NCBI GenBank assembly: GCA_016929355.1
Contig: JAFGJA010000441.1
Coordinates: forward strand, 1 to 14,316
Source: Anaerolineae bacterium
GTDB taxonomy: Bacteria; Chloroflexota; Anaerolineae; Aggregatilineales; Aggregatilineaceae
Direction of reading: 5' to 3'
DNA length: 14,316 nucleotides
Part shown: positions 1 to 6,391 of the stretch, piece after piece
How the letters are laid out: every line of letters starts with the position of its first letter
How positions within the stretch are numbered: position 1 is the first letter of the stretch
Program-made: the position numbers and the translations under genes
Notes under the pieces: model-generated
What the model was told of the DNA's origin: nothing
The model's database searches: none
What the model saw: only the letters and a program-made list of their open reading frames with translations

Positions 1-916
1 CTTTGTCCGGTGTGACCAGCGCGATCATGTTCCCGCCGCGCCCCCCGCCGGATAACTTCGCCCCGTGTGCGCCCGCCGCGCGCGCCGCGTCACAGAGATG
101 ATCGAGTTCATCCGATGAAACGGTTAGCTCGCGCAGCAGCGCGTGATTCTCGTCCATCAATGCGCCTAGTTTGGTATAGAGTGTGCCGGATTCGCCTTGT
201 TTTTGCTCAATGGTGGCGCGGGCTGCCCGTGTAATTGCGCCGATCCGCGCAAATAGTGCTCCAATCCGGTTCGGGTCTGCACGATACAATGCCCCGACAT
301 CGTCCACCGTGATGTGCGTGGGACTGCTCTGGCCGGAGTCCGCGACCAACAGCGTGAACGGATTTGTGATCTGAAACGGTTCGATGGTATTGGGGCGTTG
401 TTCTGTCGCTGATCCTGATCCGCGCATAAAATATACCGGCTGTTCATAGACGATCACGGTATTATCAATGCCGCTTGGCGTGCCGTGATGCCGCGTTTCG
501 ACTTCATACACCAGGGGATTCAGTGTATCGTTAGTGAAGGGGCGCTGCACCGCAATTCCTACGGCGCGGATCAAGGCCGCCGCCACCGCCGCCCCACTGC
601 CCAGCCCGCTCGCAATGGGGATGGTGGATCGGATGGTGATGCACACATCCGGCATGGGGATATTTAAGGCGCGCAAAGCGATTTCTACCGGGTAGGCAAG
701 CGCGTTATACAGCCGGTCTTCTTTTTCGCTGGCCCCGATCAGGTGCAACGTTACGTTTTGATCCGGGGCCAAGACCGTGACACCGCCGCCGCATCCCGCC
801 GGTTCGATCTCCGCCGTGACCCGGACCGCGCTCAGGGGGACAGCGATAGCGGGCTGTCCATGCACGACAGCATGTTCCCCAAACAGAATAATTTTCCCCG
901 GTGCTTCTGTCTTCAC
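1..916 (-). CDS. mvk: Mevalonate kinase, 3' end cut by window edge
   Basis: GHMP-superfamily kinase that phosphorylates mevalonate with ATP in the cytoplasmic mevalonate route to isoprenoids. The reading frame stays open to base 1, giving about 305 residues, so the C-terminus lies outside the window. The translation shows the N-terminal mevalonate kinase signature APGKIILFGEHAVVHGQPA (residues 5-23), the ATP-binding glycine loop IPIASGLGSGAA (99-110), HHGTPSGIDNTV (143-154) with the probable catalytic Asp151, and the C-terminal glycine motif KLSGGGRGGNMIAL just before the edge. The start is a GTG at 916: an in-frame TGA lies five codons upstream with no other start between. The glycine loop has Gly108 where many family members have a second Ser. 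It follows the prenyltransferase gene after 44 bases on the same strand, so the two are probably cotranscribed. Phosphomevalonate kinase is less likely because the motifs match the mevalonate kinase pattern. Confidence 0.92.
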   Translation of the reverse strand, partial: MKTEAPGKIILFGEHAVVHGQPAIAVPLSAVRVTAEIEPAGCGGGVTVLAPDQNVTLHLIGASEKEDRLYNALAYPVEIALRALNIPMPDVCITIRSTIPIASGLGSGAAVAAALIRAVGIAVQRPFTNDTLNPLVYEVETRHHGTPSGIDNTVIVYEQPVYFMRGSGSATEQRPNTIEPFQITNPFTLLVADSGQSSPTHITVDDVGALYRADPNRIGALFARIGAITRAARATIEQKQGESGTLYTKLGALMDENHALLRELTVSSDELDHLCDAARAAGAHGAKLSGGGRGGNMIALVTPDK

Positions 917-960
917 GTGTGCTAGCTCTCAATTCCTGTATCGCCTGGCGGGGAGTGAGG

Positions 961-1887
961 TTAAATCACATACAAAATCGTGCCCACGGCCAACACCCAT
1001 AACACAACCGCGCTCAGTAGCGGTATATCCTTAAACAGCAGTTCATCCGGTGCGCTGCCTTCACCCCGGACATGGATCAAGTACAGATACCGGAAAATGC
1101 CATAGACCACAAACGGGATCGTGAGCATCATCCGGTGGCCGTTGCCGCGAATCGTCTGCGCTTCAATCGTATACAGCGCATAGGTGAGCACCGTCCCTGT
1201 CGTGATCATGCGCAGCATGTCATCCAGCAGAGGCAGATTGTAATCTTTGAACGTCGCGCGAAAATCGCCCGCATCCTCTGCCATCAGGATCAATTCTTGC
1301 CGCCGCTTGCCAATCGCCAGAAACAGCGCCAGCATCCCCGCGCAGACATACAGCCAGGGCGAAAAGTTCGTCACCTCGATCACCACGACGCCCGCCACCA
1401 CGCGCAATACGAAGCCACCGGCCAGCGCGAAGACATCTAGAATGACGATGTTTTTCAGATAAAACGAATAGGCGATGTGTAGCACCAGATAGCCCGCTAG
1501 CACCAGCGTTAGCGCCGGGTCCAGCAGCAGACTGCCGCCCAGGGCCACCACCGGCAAAATTACCGCCGCCACAATCGCCCAACTCGCCGGTAGTTGACCC
1601 GATGGCAGCGCGCGGTTTTTTTTCTTCGGATGGAGCTTATCCCGTTCAATATCGACCAGATCGTTAATCAGATAAATGGTACTGGCCGCGAAGCACAGCA
1701 GCACAAATGTTGCCAGCACGCGCAGAAATGAATCCGGGGCGTCAATTTGCTGGTCGAACATAATCCCGGCAAACACGAATCCGTTTTTAGTCCACTGTTT
1801 AGGGCGCATGGTGCGGATCAAGCCCCGCACCGGATTCGGTACGGTCATCCATAGGCCCACCAGCGAAGTTTTTACAATTTCTACCAT
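961..1887 (-). CDS. UbiA-family prenyltransferase, decaprenyl-phosphate phosphoribosyltransferase-like
   Basis: Integral membrane enzyme of the UbiA superfamily, closest in pattern to DPPR synthase, which joins phosphoribosyl pyrophosphate to a polyprenyl phosphate. From the ATG at 1887 it has 308 residues. Visible motifs are RPKQWTKNGFVFAG (about 28-41), the first Asp-rich motif NDLVDIERD (75-83) followed by a basic LHPKKKNR stretch, YSFYLKNIVILDVFALAGGF, and the DPPR-type C-terminal block with FRYLYLIHVRGEG. About eight hydrophobic segments are present. The frame also opens at a TTG at 1914 (317 residues), but a TGG-TATAAT promoter box at 1926-1934 would put the RNA start only a few bases before that TTG. 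The ATG at 1887 has AGGA 11 bases upstream and fits better. Its partner downstream is mevalonate kinase, consistent with prenyl-lipid supply. In mycobacteria this activity feeds arabinan synthesis; the final product here is unknown. Confidence 0.85.
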   Translation of the reverse strand: MVEIVKTSLVGLWMTVPNPVRGLIRTMRPKQWTKNGFVFAGIMFDQQIDAPDSFLRVLATFVLLCFAASTIYLINDLVDIERDKLHPKKKNRALPSGQLPASWAIVAAVILPVVALGGSLLLDPALTLVLAGYLVLHIAYSFYLKNIVILDVFALAGGFVLRVVAGVVVIEVTNFSPWLYVCAGMLALFLAIGKRRQELILMAEDAGDFRATFKDYNLPLLDDMLRMITTGTVLTYALYTIEAQTIRGNGHRMMLTIPFVVYGIFRYLYLIHVRGEGSAPDELLFKDIPLLSAVVLWVLAVGTILYVI

Positions 1888-1925
1888 AGTCCACTTTATC
1901 CTAAATTGGGCCAATAGCAGCTTGC

Positions 1926-1934
1926 ATTATACCA
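1926..1934 (-). promoter_or_regulatory. Extended -10 promoter of the prenyltransferase-mvk unit
   Basis: On the minus strand the sequence reads TGG-TATAAT, a perfect -10 hexamer with the TGn extension. No good -35 box lies 17 bases upstream (TTTTGG), which is usual for extended -10 promoters. The likely RNA start is near 1918, giving a leader of about 30 bases to the ATG at 1887. Confidence 0.65.
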
Positions 1935-1987
1935 GCCCGCCCCTAAAACCAAAACACTGAACGCACCACGTTTGCATGATGACAGGC

Positions 1988-2016
1988 TGTACATGAGCGC
2001 GTCGGCCCTCTATAAT
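1988..2016 (+). promoter_or_regulatory. Promoter of tlyA
   Basis: A perfect TATAAT at 2011-2016 lies 17 bases after TGTACA (1988-1993, four of six matches to TTGACA). The RNA would start near 2023, about 20 bases before the tlyA ATG. It is divergent from the prenyltransferase promoter: the two -10 boxes are about 80 bases apart, so a single regulator could act on both. Confidence 0.65.
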
Positions 2017-2041
2017 CACGCGAGACGGGAGTTCATTTTGA

Positions 2042-2938
2042 ATGGTAATGGTGATGTCCGAAAAAATCCGCCTTGATGTTCTGCTCGCTCAACGCGATCT
2101 CGCGCCCAGCCGCGAAGCCGCTCGCCGCCTGATCATGGCGGGGGAAGTGCGCGTCGATGGTGAAATCCGCGATAAGCCCGGTATGAAAGTGTCCGACGAT
2201 GCTGAGATCGAGGTGCAGCAAGCGCCGCGTTTTGTCAGTCGCGGCGGCGAAAAATTGCTGGGCGCGTTTGAGGCGTTTGCTGCTGCGGGACTCTCTGTTG
2301 AGGAAGCGATCTGTGCCGATGTGGGTGCGAGTACGGGCGGTTTTACTGATTGTTTGCTGCAACACGGCGCGGCGAAAGTCTACGCGATTGATGTCGGGTA
2401 TGGTCAATTGGATTACCGCTTACGCTCTGATGAGCGCGTGGTGGTGATGGAGCGCACCAACGCCCGCCACCTGGCATCTTTACCCGAACCTGTCGCCTGG
2501 ATTGTGGCCGATACCTCGTTTATTTCACTGCGTTATCTGCTGCCGGTCTTTCGCGGTTGGTTCTCGGATAACGAAGCGGGGCAACTTGTTGTGCTGATCA
2601 AGCCGCAGTTTGAAGCAGGTAAGGCGCATGTGGGCAAGGGGGGCGTGGTTCGTGATCCTGATACGCATTACCGGGTATTGGTCGAAGTGCTCACCGCCGC
2701 CGTGCGGGAGAGGTATACCGTGCGTGGATTAGCGCCGTCGCCGCTCAAAGGCCCGTCGGGAAATGTGGAATTTCTCGCGTGGCTGGCTGTGGGGGAGGCG
2801 GAAGCGTTGGCCCTGAATGACTTGATTTTGCCCGTCATGGCCGCGATCCATCCTGATTGGTCCCCTGTTGATCCTCAGGAGTTTCCTCACAAACCTGACT
2901 CTCCCGCGCCATTGCGTGGCGAGGGGGCTGGGGGGTGA
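2042..2938 (+). CDS. tlyA: TlyA-family rRNA 2'-O-methyltransferase (S4 domain plus FtsJ-like domain)
   Basis: Cytoplasmic S-adenosylmethionine-dependent enzyme that, in characterised family members, 2'-O-methylates ribosomal RNA; older annotations call it hemolysin. The S4 RNA-binding domain spans about residues 6-60, followed by the FVSRGGEKL signature. The SAM-binding loop is CADVGASTGGFTDC (91-104), then IDVGYGQLDYRLR, VADTSFISL and LIKPQFEAGK. By analogy with FtsJ, Lys71, Asp157, Lys187 and Glu243 should form the catalytic tetrad. The start at 2042 has GGGAG ten bases upstream; ATGs at 2048 and 2054 are alternatives. At 298 residues it is about 30 longer than usual. The last part (DSPAPLRGEGAGG) and the stop codon are encoded by a palindromic repeat, so the native C-terminus has probably been replaced. 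It has its own promoter and no closely coupled partner. Confidence 0.93.
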   Translation: MVMVMSEKIRLDVLLAQRDLAPSREAARRLIMAGEVRVDGEIRDKPGMKVSDDAEIEVQQAPRFVSRGGEKLLGAFEAFAAAGLSVEEAICADVGASTGGFTDCLLQHGAAKVYAIDVGYGQLDYRLRSDERVVVMERTNARHLASLPEPVAWIVADTSFISLRYLLPVFRGWFSDNEAGQLVVLIKPQFEAGKAHVGKGGVVRDPDTHYRVLVEVLTAAVRERYTVRGLAPSPLKGPSGNVEFLAWLAVGEAEALALNDLILPVMAAIHPDWSPVDPQEFPHKPDSPAPLRGEGAGG

Positions 2939-2949
2939 GGTTACATTAG
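2893..2949. repeat. Palindromic repeat, copy A, overlapping the tlyA 3' end
   Basis: A 57-base element starting ACCTGACT and ending in GGTTACATTAG. It matches the element at 9836-9891: their last 32 bases agree at 28 positions and their left ends share ACCTGA. The central hairpin is imperfect here, CCCGCGCC pairing with GGCGAGGG around a short loop. The first 46 bases are read as tlyA codons, and the TGA stop lies inside the GGGTGAGG block. GC-rich repeats of this kind occur at gene ends in many bacterial genomes; no transposase is visible. Confidence 0.7.
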
Positions 2950-2965
2950 AGTCTTCTCAGAAGTC

Positions 2966-2994
2966 TTGCCCCGGCGGGTGTCGAAAGTTATAAT
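2966..2994 (+). promoter_or_regulatory. Promoter of rseP
   Basis: TATAAT at 2989-2994 is preceded, at a spacing of 17 bases, by TTGCCC (2966-2971, four of six matches to TTGACA). The predicted RNA start is near 3001-3003, which places the hairpin at 3013-3037 inside the leader. The sequences CCGGCGGGTG (2971-2980) and CACCCACCGG (3006-3015) form an inverted repeat with one mismatch around the -10 box. This could be an operator or part of an alternative RNA fold. Confidence 0.6.
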
Positions 2995-3012
2995 TGGGCT
3001 AAGTCACCCACC

Positions 3013-3037
3013 GGGCGTCGGTCAAGACGCCCTTTTT
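3013..3037 (+). terminator. Terminator-like hairpin in the rseP leader
   Basis: GGGCGTC (3013-3019) and GACGCCC (3026-3032) form a perfect 7-bp GC-rich stem around a six-base loop, followed by five T residues (3033-3037): the form of an intrinsic terminator. It lies 75 bases after the tlyA stop and 29 bases before the rseP start. It may end tlyA transcripts, or, if the promoter at 2966-2994 is real, act as an attenuator. Confidence 0.75.
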
Positions 3038-3066
3038 GCTGTGGAGTACATTAAGGAACGGATTGC

Positions 3067-4473
3067 ATGGATAGCTTCTTTTTGGGGTTGGCATCATTTG
3101 TCATCGTACTGGTTCCCCTGGTGATCATTCACGAGTTCGGCCACTTCATTGCGGCGAAGCTGGTTGGCATTACCGTCCTGGAATTCGGGATCGGATTTCC
3201 GCCGCGCGCGCTGAAATTGTTTGAGCGCGGTGACACGATTTACACGATTAACTGGCTGCCGATTGGCGGCTTTGTGCGGCCCTATGGCGAAGATTTTGTG
3301 CGCCAGAAGACCGAAGACGAACTCTCGCTGGACCGGCAGGAGATCGAGGAACGCGGGATCAAGAATCCGAAAAGTGTGTTTCAGGCTGGTCCCTGGGAGC
3401 GGATGTTTTTCATGGCGGCTGGGCCGGGGATCAATTTCTTAGCGGCATTAGTGTTGTTCATCGTTGTGGCTTTGATCGGCTGGCCCTATGAGCGCTGGCA
3501 TGTCACCGTTTACGACATTCAGGAGCGCTCTGTCGCTGCCGATATTGGTCTCGAACAGGGCGACGTGATTGTTTCCGCCAATGGCGAGAAAATGGAATCG
3601 GCGGACCAGTTCAACGATTGGTTGGCGGATCATGCCAATGAGTCGGTGACGCTGCTGATGGAGCGTGATGGTGAGCAGTTTGAAAAATCATTTGTGGCTC
3701 CGCCCAGTACGGATACTGATGTCCAGCGCGTGTATATCAATTCGGTTGAGGCTGATATGCCGGCCAGTGATGCGGGGTTTGAGCCGGAAGATTTGATCGT
3801 TGCGGTGGATGATGTTGAAATTACCAGTCTGGACCAACTCGTCGAGATTACCGGCCAACACGAAGACGAAGAAATGGTTGTGACCGTGCTGCGCGGGACC
3901 GAACGGTACGATTTGCCCGTTACGCCGCGTGACGATGGAAGCGGCAAGGTGCGGATCGGGATTGGTATCTCGGAGGCTGAACCGGCGAGTGTGGGATTAG
4001 TGGCGGTTAACCGGGATCGGGATGTCTACACCGTCGCGCAGCCGCTTGGTAAAGCGATTTCGTTGGGCGTGGATGAATTTGTGTTTTTGCACGAGGTCAT
4101 GTACGACTTTGTGAAGGATATTTTCGCGGGTAATGTGTCTGCTTCTGAGGCGCGCCCGGTGAGTCCGGTGGGTATTGGGCAGATGAGCGTGCCGGTCTTT
4201 GAGCAGTCGATTGACGAGGGCGAAGTTTACCCGATTATCCGGCTGGCGGCGCTGATCAGTGTGGCGCTGGCGATCACCAATCTGCTGCCGATTCCGGGGT
4301 TGGATGGTGGGCGTATTTTGTTCGTAGTAATTGAGTTGATCCGGGGCAAGCCGATGGAACCGGAACGCGAAGGTATGATCCATCTGATCGGCGTGCTGCT
4401 GCTGTTGGGTATTGTCTTTTTCACTGTCATCAATGACATTTTTAATCCGATTGATGTGAGTGGCTTACGGTAG
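3067..4473 (+). CDS. rseP: RIP metalloprotease RseP, site-2 protease (M50)
   Basis: Zinc intramembrane protease of the M50 family, which cleaves membrane-spanning segments of proteins such as anti-sigma factors after a first cut outside the membrane. HEFGH at residues 22-26 in the first helix supplies two zinc-binding His and the catalytic Glu. The third ligand is Asp413 in NLLPIPGLDGG (405-415) within the third helix; a fourth helix runs about 437-459. The second helix spans about 112-138. Between helices 2 and 3 are two PDZ-like domains, roughly 146-205 and 221-285. The family's GGFV motif is at 67-70. The length of 468 residues is typical. AAGGA at 3053-3057, nine bases before the ATG, supports this start. 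The next gene begins eight bases after the stop, so they form an operon. The usual neighbour dxr is absent, in line with mevalonate-pathway use. Confidence 0.95.
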   Translation: MDSFFLGLASFVIVLVPLVIIHEFGHFIAAKLVGITVLEFGIGFPPRALKLFERGDTIYTINWLPIGGFVRPYGEDFVRQKTEDELSLDRQEIEERGIKNPKSVFQAGPWERMFFMAAGPGINFLAALVLFIVVALIGWPYERWHVTVYDIQERSVAADIGLEQGDVIVSANGEKMESADQFNDWLADHANESVTLLMERDGEQFEKSFVAPPSTDTDVQRVYINSVEADMPASDAGFEPEDLIVAVDDVEITSLDQLVEITGQHEDEEMVVTVLRGTERYDLPVTPRDDGSGKVRIGIGISEAEPASVGLVAVNRDRDVYTVAQPLGKAISLGVDEFVFLHEVMYDFVKDIFAGNVSASEARPVSPVGIGQMSVPVFEQSIDEGEVYPIIRLAALISVALAITNLLPIPGLDGGRILFVVIELIRGKPMEPEREGMIHLIGVLLLLGIVFFTVINDIFNPIDVSGLR

Positions 4474-4481
4474 AGGAGCGT

Positions 4482-5600
4482 ATGTTAGCAATTCACCAAA
4501 CCGAAGAAGAAGCATCCGCCCAGTTTGAGCGGGCCATTGCCATCTTGCGCGATCCAGAGGCCGCGTTTACGGCGGAAATGATTTACAGTCTGTCTGATCT
4601 GGGTGGTCAGCGCCTGGAAACATTTCACACTGTATGGGCGGAGTTGACGGTTGAACGCCGCCGCCAACTGATCAAGCGCCTGGTCGAAACGGCGGAAACG
4701 AACTTCGAATTGGATTTCAGCGCGATTGTCAATCCGGCGCTGGAAGATGCCGATGCCGAGGTGCGACAGACGGCGATTGAAGGCGTGCTGGAAGATTGCC
4801 CACCGCGCATTGTCGAGCGCTTGATCGCCATTGCCCAGGCCGATCCGTTCTCGGCGGTGCGGGCGGTAGCGGCGCAGGCGTTGGGGGTGCATGTGCTGCG
4901 CGGCGAACTCGGCAATTTGCCGAATGCACTAAATACCCGTTTGCAGGACGCAATGCTGGCGTTGTACCGCAATCTTGACGAAGATCAGGATGTGCGGCGG
5001 CGTTCGCTTGAGGCGGTGGCGAACTGCACCCGCGAAGGCGTGCCCGATCTGATCCGCGAAGCGTATGTGGCGGATGAACTGCCGATGCGGGCCAGCGCGG
5101 TTTTTGCGATGGGTCGTACCTGCGACGATGTGTGGCTGCCGGAAATCATGGAAGAACTGTCCAGCGAGTACCCGGCCATGCGCTATGAAGCGGCGCGCGC
5201 GGCGGGTGAGTTGGAACTCAAACCGGCCTTGCCGCGTCTGGCGGAATTAGCGTATGAAGACGACATCGAGATTCAGGATATGGCGATCTGGGCGCTGGGC
5301 GAGATCGGCGGCAAAGCGGCGAATCAGGTCTTGACCAATCTGGCGAGTCTGGCCGAAACAACGGATGATGCCGAACTCGCGGAAGCGGTAGCTGATGCGC
5401 AAGCGGCGGCGACGCTGGCCGGTGAAGATACGCTGCCTCTGTTTGATTTCGGCGATCTGGATGATCTTGACGACGACGATTTTGACGACGACGATCTGTT
5501 GTCGCTCGAAGCGCTGGCGGCTGATGAAGACGATGATTTGGATGACGAGTACGATCTCGACGACGAGTACGATCTCGACGACGACTACGGCGATTTCTAA
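4482..5600 (+). CDS. HEAT-repeat protein with a strongly acidic C-terminal tail
   Basis: Predicted soluble scaffold protein of 372 residues; the exact function is unknown. From about residue 85 to 310 it is a run of helical HEAT/PBS-lyase-type repeats, with characteristic segments such as DAEVRQTAIEGVLED, DQDVRRRSLEAVANC, YPAMRYEAARAAGEL and DIEIQDMAIWALGEIGG. Such solenoids usually bind other proteins. Residues 318-372 are low-complexity and acidic: 30 of 55 are Asp or Glu, ending in DLDDEY-type repeats encoded by tandem DNA repeats. No signal peptide or membrane helix is visible. It starts eight bases after rseP, and its GAGGAG ribosome-binding site (4473-4478) overlaps the rseP stop codon, so the two are probably translated from one mRNA. 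A functional link with the protease is plausible but not shown. The HEAT call is solid; any role is inference. Confidence 0.85.
   Translation: MLAIHQTEEEASAQFERAIAILRDPEAAFTAEMIYSLSDLGGQRLETFHTVWAELTVERRRQLIKRLVETAETNFELDFSAIVNPALEDADAEVRQTAIEGVLEDCPPRIVERLIAIAQADPFSAVRAVAAQALGVHVLRGELGNLPNALNTRLQDAMLALYRNLDEDQDVRRRSLEAVANCTREGVPDLIREAYVADELPMRASAVFAMGRTCDDVWLPEIMEELSSEYPAMRYEAARAAGELELKPALPRLAELAYEDDIEIQDMAIWALGEIGGKAANQVLTNLASLAETTDDAELAEAVADAQAAATLAGEDTLPLFDFGDLDDLDDDDFDDDDLLSLEALAADEDDDLDDEYDLDDEYDLDDDYGDF
5544..5590 (+). repeat. 18-base tandem repeat in the acidic tail coding region
   Basis: Two exact units of GACGAGTACGATCTCGAC (5544-5561 and 5562-5579) are followed by a partial, diverged third unit to about 5590. 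Each encodes DEYDLD in frame. The earlier run of GAC codons at 5469-5494 also has internal repetition. This is a likely site of length variation between strains. Confidence 0.85.
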
Positions 5601-5642
5601 CACCCCACCGAATACCTGAATACACAAGGGCATCGTAGGTGA

Positions 5643-5675
5643 ATCGCCCGATCATGCGGTGTGTGATCGGGCGAT
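5643..5675. promoter_or_regulatory. Perfect 12-bp inverted repeat before the TPR gene
   Basis: ATCGCCCGATCA (5643-5654) and TGATCGGGCGAT (5664-5675) are exact reverse complements around a nine-base spacer. It lies 42 bases after the HEAT-gene stop and ends 22 bases before the TPR-gene ATG. No run of T follows on the plus strand (ATACTATTGG), nor of A on its left side. It is therefore either a hairpin terminator without a U-tract, an mRNA-stabilising hairpin or a DNA operator; the sequence does not decide. The rest of the gap 5601-5697 shows nothing clear. Confidence 0.6.
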
Positions 5676-5697
5676 ACTATTGGAAAGTGGAACATAC

Positions 5698-6297
5698 ATG
5701 ACGGATTCGCAAAAACACGACGGAAAAAGCGACACGAATCACAAACCGGATGATGCGGCCCGGCTGGATCAAGAATTGGAAAAACTCTCGGAGGAACAAT
5801 TCCGGCGGCAAATGCGTCAGGCATCGGTTTTGCTTTCAGGCGGGAACGCGAAAGAGGCGATCCCGCTTTTGGAACGCTGCCACAGCTTACATCCTGAGGA
5901 TGTGAACGTACTTACAAATCTGGGGGGCGCGTACATCTTGCACGGTCAGCACCGCTATGCTGTGCCCGTGCTGGAAAAAGCCAGCGAACTCGCGCCGCAT
6001 AACCCGAATGTGTGGTCGAATCTGGCGGCGGCCTATCTCGGTAAATTGGTCACATCGACGCGCGCCAAACAGGAACAGGCGTTGGTTGCGTACCAGCGCG
6101 TGATCGAGCTTGATGGTGCGTATCCCAATGTGCATTACAACATGGGCCTGATTTACGTGGATCGCCGCGAATGGGATGAGGCGCACGCCGCGTTTTCCCG
6201 CGCGCTGGAAATGAATCCCTATGATCAGGACGCGCAAACCATGCTGCGCCAGGTCGAAGACGTGCAGAACCGGCCTGACGATCCTGAGATGAATTAA
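5698..6297 (+). CDS. TPR-repeat protein
   Basis: Soluble tetratricopeptide-repeat protein of 199 residues, probably a protein-binding adaptor; no specific partner can be named. After a charged, probably disordered N-terminus (about residues 1-35) come four TPR units, with core segments AKEAIPLLERCHSLHPED, HRYAVPVLEKASELAPHN, QALVAYQRVIELDGAYPN and WDEAHAAFSRALEMNPYD. The third unit has an inserted KLVTSTRAKQE stretch. There is no signal peptide. The frame also opens at a GTG at 5659 (13 more residues), but that codon lies in the loop of the inverted repeat, while the ATG at 5698 has GGAAAG about ten bases upstream; I prefer the ATG. It is on the same strand as the HEAT gene before it and the acylphosphatase after it, but gaps near 95 bases suggest separate regulation. 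Confidence 0.85.
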   Translation: MTDSQKHDGKSDTNHKPDDAARLDQELEKLSEEQFRRQMRQASVLLSGGNAKEAIPLLERCHSLHPEDVNVLTNLGGAYILHGQHRYAVPVLEKASELAPHNPNVWSNLAAAYLGKLVTSTRAKQEQALVAYQRVIELDGAYPNVHYNMGLIYVDRREWDEAHAAFSRALEMNPYDQDAQTMLRQVEDVQNRPDDPEMN

Positions 6298-6347
6298 CCG
6301 GCGTTGGCGCATGTCTAACGCGGGGAAGTCGCCCGCCGGCGATGTGG

Positions 6348-6356
6348 TGGTATAAT
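6348..6356 (+). promoter_or_regulatory. Extended -10 promoter of the acylphosphatase gene
   Basis: TGG-TATAAT (TATAAT at 6351-6356) is the same extended -10 arrangement as the prenyltransferase promoter. No good -35 hexamer is visible 17 bases upstream (GTCGCC). The RNA would start near 6364, about 30 bases before the ATG. Confidence 0.65.
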
Positions 6357-6391
6357 GGCGAACGTGTGCTGAAATTCACGGCGAGGGATCA

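Noticed and set aside
1072..1582. Open frames overlapping the prenyltransferase gene in other frames (for example 1072-1440 plus, 1220-1582 minus)
   Set aside because: Their translations are rich in Arg/His/Gln with no family resemblance, while the overlapping UbiA frame has clear motifs. They are byproducts of GC-rich codon use.
5218..5655. Minus-strand frames opposite the HEAT gene tail (5218-5655 and 5247-5633)
   Set aside because: They are Arg-rich or Val/Ile-rich translations of the complement of the acidic Asp-codon repeat, not real proteins.
5659..5697. GTG at 5659 as the TPR-gene start
   Set aside because: It lies in the loop and arm of the inverted repeat with no ribosome-binding site; the ATG at 5698 is better placed.
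6298..6339. CCGGCG and CGCCGG as a terminator after the TPR gene
   Set aside because: Only six bases pair across a 30-base loop and there is no T-tract; expected by chance at this GC content.
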